Part shown: one piece after another, positions 47,489 to 58,899 of the stretch
Position numbering within the stretch: position 1 is the first letter of the stretch
Layout: each line of letters begins with the position of its first letter
Made by a program: the position numbers and the translations under genes
Notes under the pieces: generated by a model
What the model saw: only the letters and a program-made list of their open reading frames with translations
Database searches by the model: none
What the model was told of the DNA's origin: nothing
DNA from: Mesostigma viride
Lineage: Eukaryota > Streptophyta > Mesostigmatophyceae > Mesostigmatales > Mesostigmataceae
DNA length: 64,000 bases
NCBI GenBank assembly: GCA_009746045.1
Contig: RPFO01002154.1
Coordinates: 46,001-110,000 of the forward strand
Reading direction: 5' to 3'

Positions 47489-47895
47489 ATAGACCGTGGC
47501 CATGTACATGTACGCCTCCTAGAGGCACTATCCCAGCTAAGCCCCGCGCTTTATTTAATCATGTACATGTGTGCCTATGATGTGCCACACTCCAGACGAT
47601 GCATAGCCTTATTTAGTAATGTTGTGCCCATGCAGGGAGTCACTCTCTGCTGAGAAGCCATGCCATAGCTCTTGTATAGCCATGATGATCTTCCCCCTCA
47701 CAGGCATGCTCCCCCCTTACCCGGGCATAGCGTGATAGACCATGAGGGTGCGGGTGCCCTGGTGCACCTAGAGCAAGTGTTGTTTACATTCCCACCCTTG
47801 CAGGAAGTAGCTTAGAATGTATTATAGGCCCATATGCCCCTTCTCAGGGCTATGTGCTACATATACTCCCAACGGAGTTATGTTCCTAATTAATT
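47489..47895 (+). mobile_element. 3' UTR and tail of ORF1-only element (copy 2)
   Basis: Same sequence as 38894-39032 joined to 39975-40258. Includes the uninterrupted site ACTCCAGACGATGCATAGCC, and ends in hairpin ACTCC-CAAC-GGAGT (47865-47878), GTTCC and a TTAA tail (to about 47908). The copy at 40258 has a TAAG tail at the same point, so the tail sequence differs between copies. Confidence 0.85.
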
Positions 47896-47924
47896 AATTA
47901 ATTAATACTACATCTATCTAACAA

Positions 47925-48420
47925 CAGTCTAACTACAACATCTATCTAGGCAGCCGCACGCTGCCCGAGGGGGAGCTATCTGGCGTGCCTCATCCCGCGG
48001 GATTGCACCCGCGGGCGCTTCCCCACTGGGGGGGCTCATTGTCCTCTATGACCTGGGCCCACTTGGCCTTGTCCATCATCTTCTTCCAAACGGGTGCGGT
48101 ATATAGAGAGTGGATGCGGTGCTCAAACTGGGCTGGGACCACTAGGTCGTCCAGCAACATCTGGATGTAGTTCGTGACAGGTTTCCCTACCCTTTTGGGA
48201 ATGCCATTCATAGCGATTCGGGCCGCGGTGCCCACACCCCTGTAACTAGGACCTAGATAGCTTATACCATCCATTCCATCCCATGTTCCCCTCCCACTGA
48301 GGACTTATGCTCACGTGACGCAGTCACGTGTCTATTAATTAATTAATTAATTTGGGAATGCCCTCGGGGCCAGGCCAGGTCAGAATGTGGCGCCCTGGCT
48401 GGCCTAAGTACGCAAGTACT
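47925..48420 (-). mobile_element. chimeric LINE B / LINE A 3' fragment
   Basis: In minus sense, LINE B sequence (GPGPEG..., PKRVGKPVTNYIQMLLDDLV, FEHRIHSL) switches near 48100 to LINE A sequence (VWKKMMDKAKWAQVIEDNEPP) and runs to the LINE A end. The B part is split by a SINE-like insertion at 48206-48350. Explained by template switching or recombination between families. Confidence 0.75.
48206..48350 (+). mobile_element. 145-bp SINE-like element with 12-bp target duplication
   Basis: Flanked by direct repeats TTTGGGAATGCC (48194-48205, 48351-48362) inside a LINE B fragment. The body includes GCGATTCGGGCCGC; the 3' end is GCTCACGTGAC-GCA-GTCACGTGTCTA with an 8-bp palindrome arm, then a TTAA tail. 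The end resembles the LINE A end GCTCCGTGAC...GCACGAGTCTAATTAA. No clear pol III A/B boxes were found. A second copy is at 31505-31606. Confidence 0.8.
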
Positions 48421-48429
48421 TAGTAACAA

Positions 48430-49129
48430 GTTATTAATCAATTACATGCTCGATTGGATCAACATTGCCTTGCAGAAGATAGTTGGGGAAGTGAAGTGCA
48501 TGCAACAGGTTGCAGTCCCACGGCTGAAAGAGAGAAGAAAAGTGCCAGCATGAACAACACGGCAATTTCCTGCAGGCATGGGCCATTTCTTACGAATAAA
48601 TTCATGGCTACATGCTTGCTGGCCATGCATGTGAATGGAAACTGAGGAACAAGCATTCATCATAGTTTCCTGATCTTGAAAAGAAGCATGCATGCGCAGC
48701 TCTGGTACATCATATTCGCATGTGATAACCATCTGAGAGCAAAGCTCTTTGTCACACGGAAGATATGGCCATACAGCCACCGATCAGCGCTGCCCCTCTC
48801 ACATAGTGATACACGTGACGTCCAAGGGCATGAGCACGGTGGTCAAAGCTCAGCCGGCAAGCCCTCCATGTCCAGAGATAACGCCAGTGGAAATCACAAA
48901 GACTTGCCTCACAAAGCACAACTGTCCACACATCCTTAGGAGATGATTTGTCTTCTGGAGGATAACTTGCTGCCATAGATGTTCCAGGCTAGCCGACGCA
49001 TGCGTCGCAGGCACCATGAATCAGGCAAGGCCTTTCCTCTGCAAGAAGCAGCATACAAGTGGCAGGCCATGCCTCATTTGGGGCAGAGAAACGCTGACAT
49101 TTGTTGCGGTTTCGCTCCGCTAGTCACAA
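48430..49129. other. 3' flank of the Mis18-like gene, no other gene seen
   Basis: Spacer between the chimeric LINE fragment and the Mis18-like stop codon. Several GCATGC-rich stretches; no coding sequence recognised. Confidence 0.4.
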
Positions 49130-52100
49130 TCAGCCTGCTCCGCCTTCGAGCTTTGCGATTCTCTCGTTGAAAAGCAGCAACAAGTTTTGCACCTGTGAAG
49201 AAAACGAGACGGATCTTGGCAACACACACAATGCACAGGGAGAATGGTGAGGAGGCAGCCTCATTTTATTACAAAATGACCCCAAATCAATTGAGTCACC
49301 CTTGTGAGACATTGGGACATCGACTGGTTGGGACTTCCAGAGAAAGTGGTTGGGGGCTGTGGCAGCCATGGGCTGAGTCGTCAACAACTAAAAATAGCAA
49401 CATGACTGGTTGTCTCCTTGATGATGAAAGGAAGCAATGAGCGAGCAAAATTATACGGTACCAGCTTGCAATGGATGTTTCATGGTATATAATAAATTAT
49501 CACGTAGAATTTTAATTACTTCATATAATTACAAGAGAAGGGGGAAAAAGAGTGTTGGACCATGTCCACTTAGCAGGCAAGCCGTATTAAACATAAATAT
49601 GAGGCTCCACAGTGGCCCGCCACCCCGCCCGGTACCTGCCCACACACACAGGGATCACAGGCGACCGCTTCTCAAGGCAACCTCTCCTAGTCATAAGGGG
49701 TCTCTCCTAGTCTTACTTTACTCTATATTTTACTATATTGGTACTACTGATAGATGTATTACGGTACATTTACTTAACAGGGGACCCACCTCCACCATCT
49801 GCAGGTCAAGCTGCTGCACCTTGTCCTCCAGCTCAGCGGTGCTCGCCCCGCCACCAAACAGGCGACCCAAGCCCCTGGGACCCCCTGAAGGGTCAGGACC
49901 CGGCGCCGCATCCACCCCCGGTACCCCAGCCCTCCCATCCATGGATGCGGCGAGTGCGCTGCCGCTTGCGGTGGGTGTGCTGGCGTCGCGCCTGGCGGCA
50001 TTTTCTTCGGCTTGCATCCGGGAGAGCAGGCCGTCGCTGGCGCCGCCGTTGCCGCTGGCATGCGTCACTGACAGGTCGTACGAGCCCAGCATGTGGCTGT
50101 GTCGTGCAGAAGGGGCAAGGCCCAGCGGTTATGACAGCACAGCAACCAACCATGCACGTGGAGAGGCAAGGGCCAACAGTAACGAGCGCAGCAGTAACAC
50201 AACACTGCGATCAGCCAGGTATTGCCAGCCATTGACGACAGCAAGTTTCGAGTCGGCGCTCAGGCCAGTTTCAAGTGGTGCTCACGCTGTATGTTTAGCA
50301 AGCACAGAAGTACACACCAACACCTGCACGCACAACTGCTCCTCTGCTGCTGAGCCTGTACAGTGCCCATTAGTGACAGGTTCTTGGTGGGTCATTGCCA
50401 GGCGGTCTCTGGCTTCGCTACGCAACCACCCAACAGTCCATACTCCACAGTTATGAATATGGTGACCAATTGGCTCCACAATATCGCTTCGCTAAACAAC
50501 CACTTGGTGCTTGCATTGCAGTTTATATTTATCGCCCACTTCCGGCGCGCCTCCACAGCATCGCTGTAACCGACAGAACTTGTCCGGATGACCAACGCAC
50601 AAACATGAGAAACAGCCCCTTGCCAGTGCATGGGCTCTAGCTGGAGGGATCCCCCCAGGACAAATTTTCACGTCTTGAGACAAACAGGTTTGACAGCATG
50701 CTGCAACATAACTACCTTGTGCCATAGGTGGTGGAGATGCCCGTGTGGCTAACATCATGGAAGCCTTTATACTAAAACATGTATGGTACATAAACATTGT
50801 CTCCTTGATGGTCTCCTTGATAGTCTCCTTGATGGTGAAGAATGGGCAGAGACGGCTAGGTTGCCACACGGCCACATAACCAGGCCGTGAATGCAGGGGA
50901 GGCGATGCGGACAGGCCGCAGGTACAGCATCAGAGCTCATGATTCAACGTGTCGTGTGATTGGAAGGCTAAGGAAGGAAGAAAGAAAGGGGATAATCGAA
51001 GAGTTGGACGAGAGGGCGGGGGCACGAGTGGAATGGCAGACGTTACCTACCTGCAGAGTGCGGCTGTGTTCAGCGTGATGAGCCCCCTGGACAAAAAAAG
51101 GGGCAGAAAATGAGGCACAAGCAGACAGGCAAAGCGGAGGGGGGGGGGAGGGGGGGGGAGATTTCCAACCAATCACAGCATCAGCAACGTTAGCGGACGC
51201 AAAAACACTGGGAAAAGAAAAGGGGGGGGGGGGGGGGGGGGAGTCAGGGGCTTATGAAACTTATTGTGCAGAAACCTTTTGCCGCTCGGCACAAAGGTTT
51301 AAACTCATCAATGCTTTCCCAGCGATAAAATCCTCGAGAAGGATGGTGGGCATCATGAAATGTTAGCATGATGGTCACGCCACGTACGGCCCGGGTGGAT
51401 GCATGATGGCGGATGGTGGCAGGCTGGGCAGCCAAAGCAAGCGCTAGGAGGAGAGCACGCACACACATGGAAGGGGTGGCAAGTGGCAACGGGGTGCATG
51501 ACGCGTTACATATTACAGTGCATAGCTATGAGGCGATCGCTAGGACAAGGGCAGCTTGTATGGCCATGACAGGTTGTGAGAGCTGCCATTTGGATAACCT
51601 GATATACGTAGTCCATAATCTGCCACAGCTGATGACCTGTTAACGTCGATAGCCAGCCACTGTAGCTGGTCCACCCGTAAGCAGGCCATGCCGCCACCTG
51701 ACCATCCCCCCCCACCACACACCGGCGTGGTCTTGTTGGTGGCAAGATATGGTTGGGCAGAAGGAAAGCGTCTTATTTCTGGCGGCTGCAGGAAACGCCA
51801 CAGACACAGACACACGCGCGCGTGTGCATGCATGCGTGCACAGAAATGGGGTTTGCGCGCGGGCGGGTGGGCATGTGAGCGCGCATGTGTGTATGTCACA
51901 GCATACATGATGATGATGTGGCATGTGAGCGTGTGGGTGTCTGTGTCCATGTGTGCCGGTCATGGTTTTCATCACATAACATCCTCTAGCCATGCCCTCA
52001 CACCACATCCTCTAGCCATGCCCTCACCGCACGTCCTCCAGAGACGGGACTTGGGATTTTTGGATCATGCGACCCACGGTGGCGTTGCAGCAGGCGCAGG

Positions 52101-53759
52101 AGACGGGATAAAACGAGCTGCAAGGGGGGGTGAGCCACGCATGTGCCAGCAGGGGTGTGCCAGTACGGGGGGGCAGTAGGGTGGGCCAGGAGGGAGGGCC
52201 AGGAGAGGTGAGTAGGGGCCGATAGGCGGGGGGGAGTAGGGGTTGGCCAGGGATATCATCTCCATCAGGTTTTGTCTTGACGACCTTTCTCAGTGACACA
52301 GTGACTATACAGTGGCAGTACAGTTACCATGGCCAAGAAGGGCATGTTGCCCACAAACACAATGCATGCAAGGGGCATGTTGCCCACAAACGCAACAACA
52401 ACTACGCCGTGGGCCTACCCAGACCAGCTCAGCACAGGCAACCACAGCATGCTGTTAAGCATTAAAAACACGTGACTGTGCCACATGCGCGCTAAAGCAT
52501 GCTGCAGTGGGCACCTGATCATGTCTTGTCATGTCTGGTCCCCACCAGTGAACGGCCAGTTATGACATCCCGGAATGCCAGGTGGCAAAACTGTCCAGGA
52601 GGTTGCCCATGCCGATACAAATATCTGCAGCTTTTCTGTCCCCATGCACCCAGCTTTCCCCGACCCCAGCTCTCCAACTTGTTCCGATTGACAGCTGCCG
52701 CGTGCATCCGCCCCATGACTGGCAACAACAGGAGAGCTACAAGAGACTTGACTATAATAGGCAGTCTGGGATGGGCCTGTGATGAGTGACTGTGTTTTCT
52801 GGGAACAGCCCACTGCGTTTGCTAATAGAAACGCTCACCTCATGCAATACATTGCAGCTGCCCAGTTTGGGTTCTTCTCCTAACAGCAACATAGGAATGT
52901 GAATGGCAAAATCTAAGCAGTCCTCGTTTGGATTAAGCAACAATTACAACCTGGTGCGGAGTGCCTTTCGACATAACCTCCCATACATCCTTCCCACGTA
53001 AGAATAATTTAAGCGATCGTGCTGCTAGCCAGCTAACGTATAGACAGGATAAAGCGCGCCAACTATGCACGCAGCACCAGACCGCGCTGTCCGAAGCGAA
53101 CAGCTGCCGCCAATTGCGACGTGCGCGGGCATACCACCTAAACGCGCACGCAAGTGCCATCGACCTGCCCGTATCATCTAACAAGGCTCGGTGAGGCTGA
53201 AATACAAAGTGCCTCTCAAACGACTCGGGCGTTTGTCCAAGAGAAACTGTGGGTTCCTATAGGGAATGATAAGCAGTGCTTGCTGTAGAGAAGACTAGTC
53301 TTGCTTCTGATCTCGACTTGCGTTTCCTGTACCAACTTTGTTTGTGGAAACTTCTCCAGCGCTTGCAGCTTCTTATTAGCGCTTGCAGCTCCTTATAAGC
53401 GCTTGCAGCTCCTTATATAGCCAAACGACGCACCTTTGCCGCCCGCACGCCTCTGGCATTTCAGAGAAGAGGCTCTCGTGCATGAGGGAGTTGCCGATTT
53501 TTACGGAGCACGCGCCTGTCATTAAAACGCCAGTAAAATCAAAGTATTCTCAGCGGCGTACCTGAGCCAAGTAAGCTCTGACATGGTGAATGCTACAACA
53601 ACCGATGCCGTGGCGCAAATTGATTCCAAATTTACCTTGAAAAGCTATGAATTGGAACTCCTCGTTCGCTCGAACCGGCAGCAAATTGTCTCCCAAAATG
53701 GTTCTGCAAGTCTGGCATTGAAATACTACGCATGGCGACTTTCCCGGGTGGCTAGGCAT
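49130..53759 (-). CDS. MIS18: Mis18-like centromere protein, seven exons
   Basis: Exons 53759-53636, 53021-52951, 52879-52839, 52117-52028, 51086-51051, 50096-49790 and 49192-49130 join with consistent phases (1, 0, 2, 2, 2, 0) to give 243 residues. The Mis18/Yippee fold is recognised by two zinc-binding CxxC motifs: VFQCQTCRTILGDN (Cys15, Cys18) and SCACCNATVGR (Cys86, Cys89), followed by the family's LITLNTAALCSHMLGS block. A Ser/Gly/Ala-rich linker and a C-terminal coiled coil (LEDKVQQLDLQMVE, LLLLFNERIAKLE) follow. Mis18 proteins oligomerise and license centromeres for CENP-A loading. Two exons are tiny (41 and 36 nt). The paralogue (alpha or beta type) cannot be told. Introns are long, AT- and G-tract-containing (poly-G at 51224-51241). 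Confidence 0.82.
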
Positions 53760-54338
53760 TGTTTTGGCTTTTGTGAGCTACGTACAAACAGGCATGTTTA
53801 TTGCATAGAAAACTGCGTTGCACAAGGTAATACTATTTGCCTTGAAAGTCAAATTAGTCAATCACTGGAAATTCCGTGACCCGCACCGGTGAATGCTCAG
53901 GACCACGGTATTATTACTACGGTAATTATGTCGATGGCAAAACAGGCAGCACATTGCAAGGGGCAGGGAGCTATGGATTTCCCGCCAAATATTTCGTTAG
54001 GCAGGCAGAATTAGGCCCATTTTGCTCATGCCACTCCCACATTCCGAGCTTGCCATGCCCGGCCGGCCACGATGTCTTGCCGGCGGGCATCGCGCCGGGA
54101 AGCTACAGTAGCGCGACTGGTCAAGAAGGCATCACGCGATGGGCGCCGCGACCGTGCAGATGTGACATGACCTACCTATTACTTGTCTCACGTAGTAATT
54201 TGACTCCAGCAAAAAGCTCAAACAATTCAGTGGTTCAACGGTGCCGGTTCAATCCGCTATGACGCTCATTAATTACGGCTGAATTAATTAATTAATTAAT
54301 TAATGAAGTAAGTAATTCAGTAACGAGCACGAGTCTAA
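53760..54338. promoter_or_regulatory. upstream region of the Mis18-like gene
   Basis: Upstream sequence expected to hold the promoter; no defined motif claimed. TTAATT repeats (54277-54303) and a LINE A tail remnant (GAGCACGAGTCTAA, about 54325-54338) sit at its right end, where a TTAA transposon inserted. Confidence 0.35.
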
Positions 54339-54342
54339 TTAA

Positions 54343-56249
54343 GGGGACTCGGCGCGGCGAATTTTTTCCGCGCCAAAAAAATTCCGCGGTACCCTCCGTA
54401 CCGTGAAAAGTGGGTGCACGGTGCGCGCACCCCTTGCGGAAGTGGCCATGGCGACTGCTTTTAGACGAAACGTGACAAATCTGGCTCGCGGAAAGCAGAA
54501 AAAATGCTCGATTGTTGGAGAAAATTAGTTACTGATTCTACTTTATGGTGGGATGGTTGCGATCTATAATGTCGTGGGCTTTTTTTCTTTACCATCGGCA
54601 GGGGGGGTCCGGCCTGAATTTCTGTCGGGATGAATAAAGTATAATGGATGCCTGCAGGTGTGATTGTCGATTGTTGCCAGTTTTGATGGTCCTAATGGAA
54701 GCTAGTTTAATGATGTTTCTAAAGCCGTAAAAATTCCCGCTGCTATCCTTACCTTTCCCGTCATTTTGCGGTAAGATAACATTAGGCCTGCGCGATGCGC
54801 GCCCGACCTCTCCATGAAAGGGTGGCCTTTCTTGTGCGCCTGGGCACGAATAAATGCCCGTTATGGTACGTTCTTGTATTAAACGTCCTAAGATAGCGCT
54901 TTCCTGCTTTCTTAGCTCGTTGAGCGTAAGCTTTTTGCCTTCTTTCCGGCCAGATGCAGCCATGAACTTGCGGGTCCTGGCGCTGCATCGCTAGATTCCT
55001 GGATGTTTTTTAGCAAGTTCGTCTGTGACGTGGCTGGCTTGCTGCAGCGCGTGGCCCACAACCTGTCGGGAAGGTGTAATGCTTTTATTTACATGCTTCT
55101 CTGAAATTTCTTTTGCTTTATAGACAGTTGTGTTCGAGGAAATTCACGCGGTCTTCCTAAGCAGCGGCATCATTTTCCCCAGACACTGACGAGCTGGCAC
55201 CTGTCTCCTAAAGAAAGTGGCTCGTCCTTGTTAGAAAGGAGGCAGTGTGCATTTTGCGGGACACAATGCTTTGGTGGCACATGCGTCAGGTAGGTTGTTC
55301 CAATGGTCTCTTCACCTTTCCCACTGAGTAAATGATAGCCTTTGTCATGCTAACCAGAGCAGCTAGCCACAGGTTGGCTGGATAAAAAGTCAGCTTATTT
55401 TCTCTTTATATACTGCATGTGTGGTCCTCCACATGTCCGGCTTGTTGGGCATTTTGGAACAGGGTTTTTAATGTGTTGTTGGGTGGAACAACTTGGTTGT
55501 TGGCACAAAATCGCACATTATTAGCCTGAGATAGGCATGACATATGCTGCTCAGGCGTGTCGTCCTACCAGCCTTGTTGATAAGGGTAGACTCACAAGGC
55601 TGGCTGTGCCGATGGAGGGGTGGGGCGTATGACGCTCCGGACATCCTCCTCACACTCCGTGATCAAAGTGGGCATGTTTTTGGGTGTCTAGGGTAGCAAA
55701 ACAGATGTCATTTTGGCTCAGCACTAGCTCAATTCTCTTTTAGCGTCTACCCAGGTGGCATCACAGGAAAATCAATAACTTGAGCTACGCTTGTCAGAAT
55801 GAGCTCAAATTTTGGCAGTGTGTTTCCCCCCACTCAGTGGAATTTAAAATGTATGGATGACCCAATCTGATGTGTTAATGATTTGATTTATTTTTTTTTG
55901 CTAAAAAAAGTACCCATTTTGCGGGAAAATTAATAACTCAAACAAATGTGACCATTTTGGCCATGTAAATAGCCCAGCTTTTAAAAAAGTGGGGGAACTT
56001 TGCAGAAATGTATGGGCAGGTCATTTAGACAAGTGGTTTGTCTTGGGCAAAATATCTCATAAATAGCGTCTTTTTCTATTTTTAGCTCGCCACCGGTGCG
56101 TGGTTGGGGGTAGTACCCCCAACAAGTGGTGGTATGAATGTCCAAACATCATATTTATGGTACCCAATCATCACTAGATGGTTCCCATGTGCATTGGAAC
56201 TGATACTCACTAAAGTCTGTTTTTCAGGCTTTTGGACGTGCGAGTCCCC
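54343..56249. mobile_element. 1.9-kb TTAA element, copy 2
   Basis: Ends GGGGACTCGGCGCGGCG...CGAGTCCCC, flanked by TTAA at 54339-54342 and 56250-56253. Mostly identical to 40922-42850 with small indels. The left flank is the end of a LINE A tail and the right flank is another TTAA tail, so it sits within TTAA repeats. Minus frames 54589-54963 and 55468-55653 correspond to those in copy 1. Confidence 0.87.
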
Positions 56250-56400
56250 TTAATTAATTAATTAATTAATTAATTAATTAATTAATTAATTCAGTAAACT
56301 CGTGCTCCCGTTGGGCAGTCACGGAGCACCGAATGAGTGCTTTTAATCCCTGTGTGTGAACAACGGGAAGGATGAATGGATGGGTACACGCAATCCTACC
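56250..56400 (-). mobile_element. LINE A 3' end, reversed, with TTAA tail
   Basis: TTAA tail (56250-56291), then CTCGTG and hairpin CTCCC-GTTG-GGCAG (56305-56318, one mismatch), CACGGAGC, and GGATGGGTACACGCAATCC like other LINE A ends. Confidence 0.7.
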
Positions 56401-56442
56401 GGTCTAATCTATCTACAAAAACAAGCCAACTCTATGATATCT

Positions 56443-57216
56443 ATCAAGGAGACAACCAGCGCAGGCAAGAAATCGGGAGAATCCGGACCATGCATGGTAG
56501 CTCGAGCCTGCCGTTATCTTGTCAGCGTGTTCGAGTCGTTCAGGCTGATGAATATGAATGGTGATGGAAATGTGTGCCTCTACCCTAGGGGTCCTCTATG
56601 GTGCCCTCTACCCTAGGGCCCCTCTACCCTAGACGGTCTTGTCTAGTAGCATGCTTCCTGCGTTTGCAAATGACACGCGGGCGCGGCTTCCCTAAGGGAG
56701 GGGGGTCGTTGTCCTCTATGACCGGCTGGGCCCACGTTTGGCCTTGTCCGGCTATCATCTTGTTCCATGAATCACGGAGAGGCCTAGCCCCCCCATGTCC
56801 TCTACGGCTAGCTGTTCTTTGAAAGTGCGGGCCTTGCGGCGTCTAGCATTGCTCGGGCTGGCCCGCATGTCTATCGGGAGGTGCCGTCCTGGCTAGCTGA
56901 GCTGCCGGTCGCAGCCGCCCTGCAGGGGGGCCACGTGATGTGTCTACCTGGTTGGTGCGAGAGCTCCAAGTGCCCTACTAGCTACCAGGGCACCTGCACC
57001 CTCATAATCCTCACACTATGCCCAGCTAAGGGGGAGTATGTTATGTGGGGGAAGATCATCATGGCTATACAAGAGCTAGGACATGGCTTCTCGACAGAGA
57101 GCATCTCTCTGCATGGCATAGCATGGCTAAATTCTTAATGCGACATCCATGGGGGTACCATTATAGGCAGGGCGTGGCTGAATGCTAAAGGCATCATCCA
57201 TGGGGGCCATCCCCCC
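56443..57216. mobile_element. mosaic of LINE fragments
   Basis: 56443-56550 repeats 31605-31705. 56660-56985 is a degraded reverse LINE A C-terminal end (reverse of 58310-58560). 56985-57125 is reverse 3' UTR of the ORF1-only element (compare 47630-47770). A short tandem TCTACCCTAGGG... lies at 56575-56635. Confidence 0.6.
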
Positions 57217-58815
57217 ATGCTTCTTATGCGGCTCATCCTGAACCGCCTGCGCACGGCCCTGGACGGTCACCTCAGCGAGACTCAGCACGGCTTCCGTTCA
57301 GGTCGCAACACAGTACAGGCGCTCTTCGCTACTCGCCGACTGGTGGAGGAACTGCAACGCCTTCAGCCTGGTGAGTCCCCTTTGCACCTTGTGCTGGTGG
57401 ACTTCATCAAAGCCTTCGATTCGGTTTTCTGGCCTGCGCTTTGCATGGGACATCCTCGAGTTGTTCCGGATCCCCCGCCCCCTGATTGCTGTCATCCGCA
57501 ACCTGTATACAGGGTCCACCACTTCGGTGCGCACTTCTTACGGGACCACGCCCCCATGCCCTTTACAGAAGGGTGTGTGGCAGGGCTGCGTGCTGTCGCC
57601 CTACCTGTTCATTATTGTTGTCGAATACGTAATGATTCAGGCGCGCAAGCGATTTGCCCGCATCGTGGGCAGGGCACCAGGAGTGCAGGTTGCTAACAAA
57701 TTCTGGCATGGCGGTGCGGACACGGAGATTCGGCTAGCAGACATCATTTACGCAGACGACACCACCCTCTTCGAGGACACTGAGCACGTGCAGACATGGC
57801 TTGACTGCCTGGCTCTCGAGGCCCGTGCAGTGGGGCTTGAGGTCAGCAAGAAGACAGAGGCCCTGGCGGTTGGGCTCACCCACTCAGCGCCGCCCCTCTA
57901 TCTCCTAGACGGCTCTCGAGTCCCGTATCGGGACCGCGTCAAGCTGCTGGGCAGCCTGCTCCCTAGCTGCGAGGTTGATGTGAACCCTCGCATCTCTCTC
58001 GCCTGGCAGGCTTTACGTCGTCAGTACCGGGCCCTGTGGCGCAAGCCCCTGGGCAAGATCGAGAAACAGGACCTGTTCAAGGTCCTCGTCCTTCCTGTTC
58101 TCACGTATGGCGCCGAGACGTGGACCCTCACCGCCGACCTGGCCCGCAAGCTGGACGGCGCGGTCACCAGCATGCTGCGTTCCATTTTCAGAGTAGGATA
58201 TGCTGCTCATGTCCGCAATGAGGACCTGTACCATGGCATGCCCTATATCACCAGCACCATTAAGCAACGCCGCCTGCAGCTAGTAGGGCACCTAGCTCGC
58301 ACCAACCAGGTAGACACCTCACGTGGCCCCCCCCGCGCAGGACTGCGACCAGCCCAGCCTGGCCGGCACCTCCTGACGTGGGCTGGGCCCAGTGATGTTA
58401 GACGCCGCAAGGCCCGCACCTTCAAAGAACAGCTAGTAGAGGACATGGGGGGCCTAGGCCTCTCCGTGATTTGGAAGAAGATGATGGACAAGGCCAAGTG
58501 GGCCCAGGTCATAGAGGACAACGAGCCCCCCCCAGTGGGGAAGCGCCCGCGTGTGCAATCCCGCGGGAGGCACGCCAGATAGCTCCCCCTAGGGCAGCGT
58601 GCGGCTGCCTAGATAGATGTTGTAGTTAGAATGCTGTTAGATAGATGTAGTCTGTAGCCAATGTAGATAGATTAGACCGGTAGGAATGTTTGCACCCATC
58701 CATCCATCCATCCATCCATCCATCCATCCATCCATCCATCCATCCATCCATCCATCCATCCATCGGGGTTACTGCTCCGTGACTCCCCAACGGGAGCACG
58801 AGTCTAATTAATTAA
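57217..58815 (+). mobile_element. LINE family A copy 3: reverse transcriptase ORF2 with one frameshift, and 3' end
   Basis: Best-preserved LINE A. Starts in RT (ILNRLRTALDGHLSETQHGF), reaches DFIKAFDSVFW, then a one-base frameshift near 57440; the second frame is open to the TAG at 58582 with GVWQGCVLSPYLF, the catalytic YADD (about 57757), LLGSLLPS, LTYGAETWTL, a GHLARTNQVDTS block and a basic tail. The 3' UTR holds a CATC array (58697-58763), hairpin CTCCC-CAAC-GGGAG (58783-58796) and a TTAA tail. The endonuclease half is absent (5' truncation). RT activity in a full copy is inferred from the family; this copy is broken. Confidence 0.87.
58783..58796 (+). other. LINE A 3'-terminal hairpin, reference copy
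   Basis: CTCCC-CAAC-GGGAG inside GCTCCGTGA...GCACGAGTCTAATTAA, followed by four TTAA-type units. Confidence 0.75.
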
Positions 58816-58899
58816 TTAATGGGGGCCATTATGGGCGCACATGCGCAGGGGCCACATGCTAGGCTAAGCCTTACTAATCTACACTACTGGTATATATTC

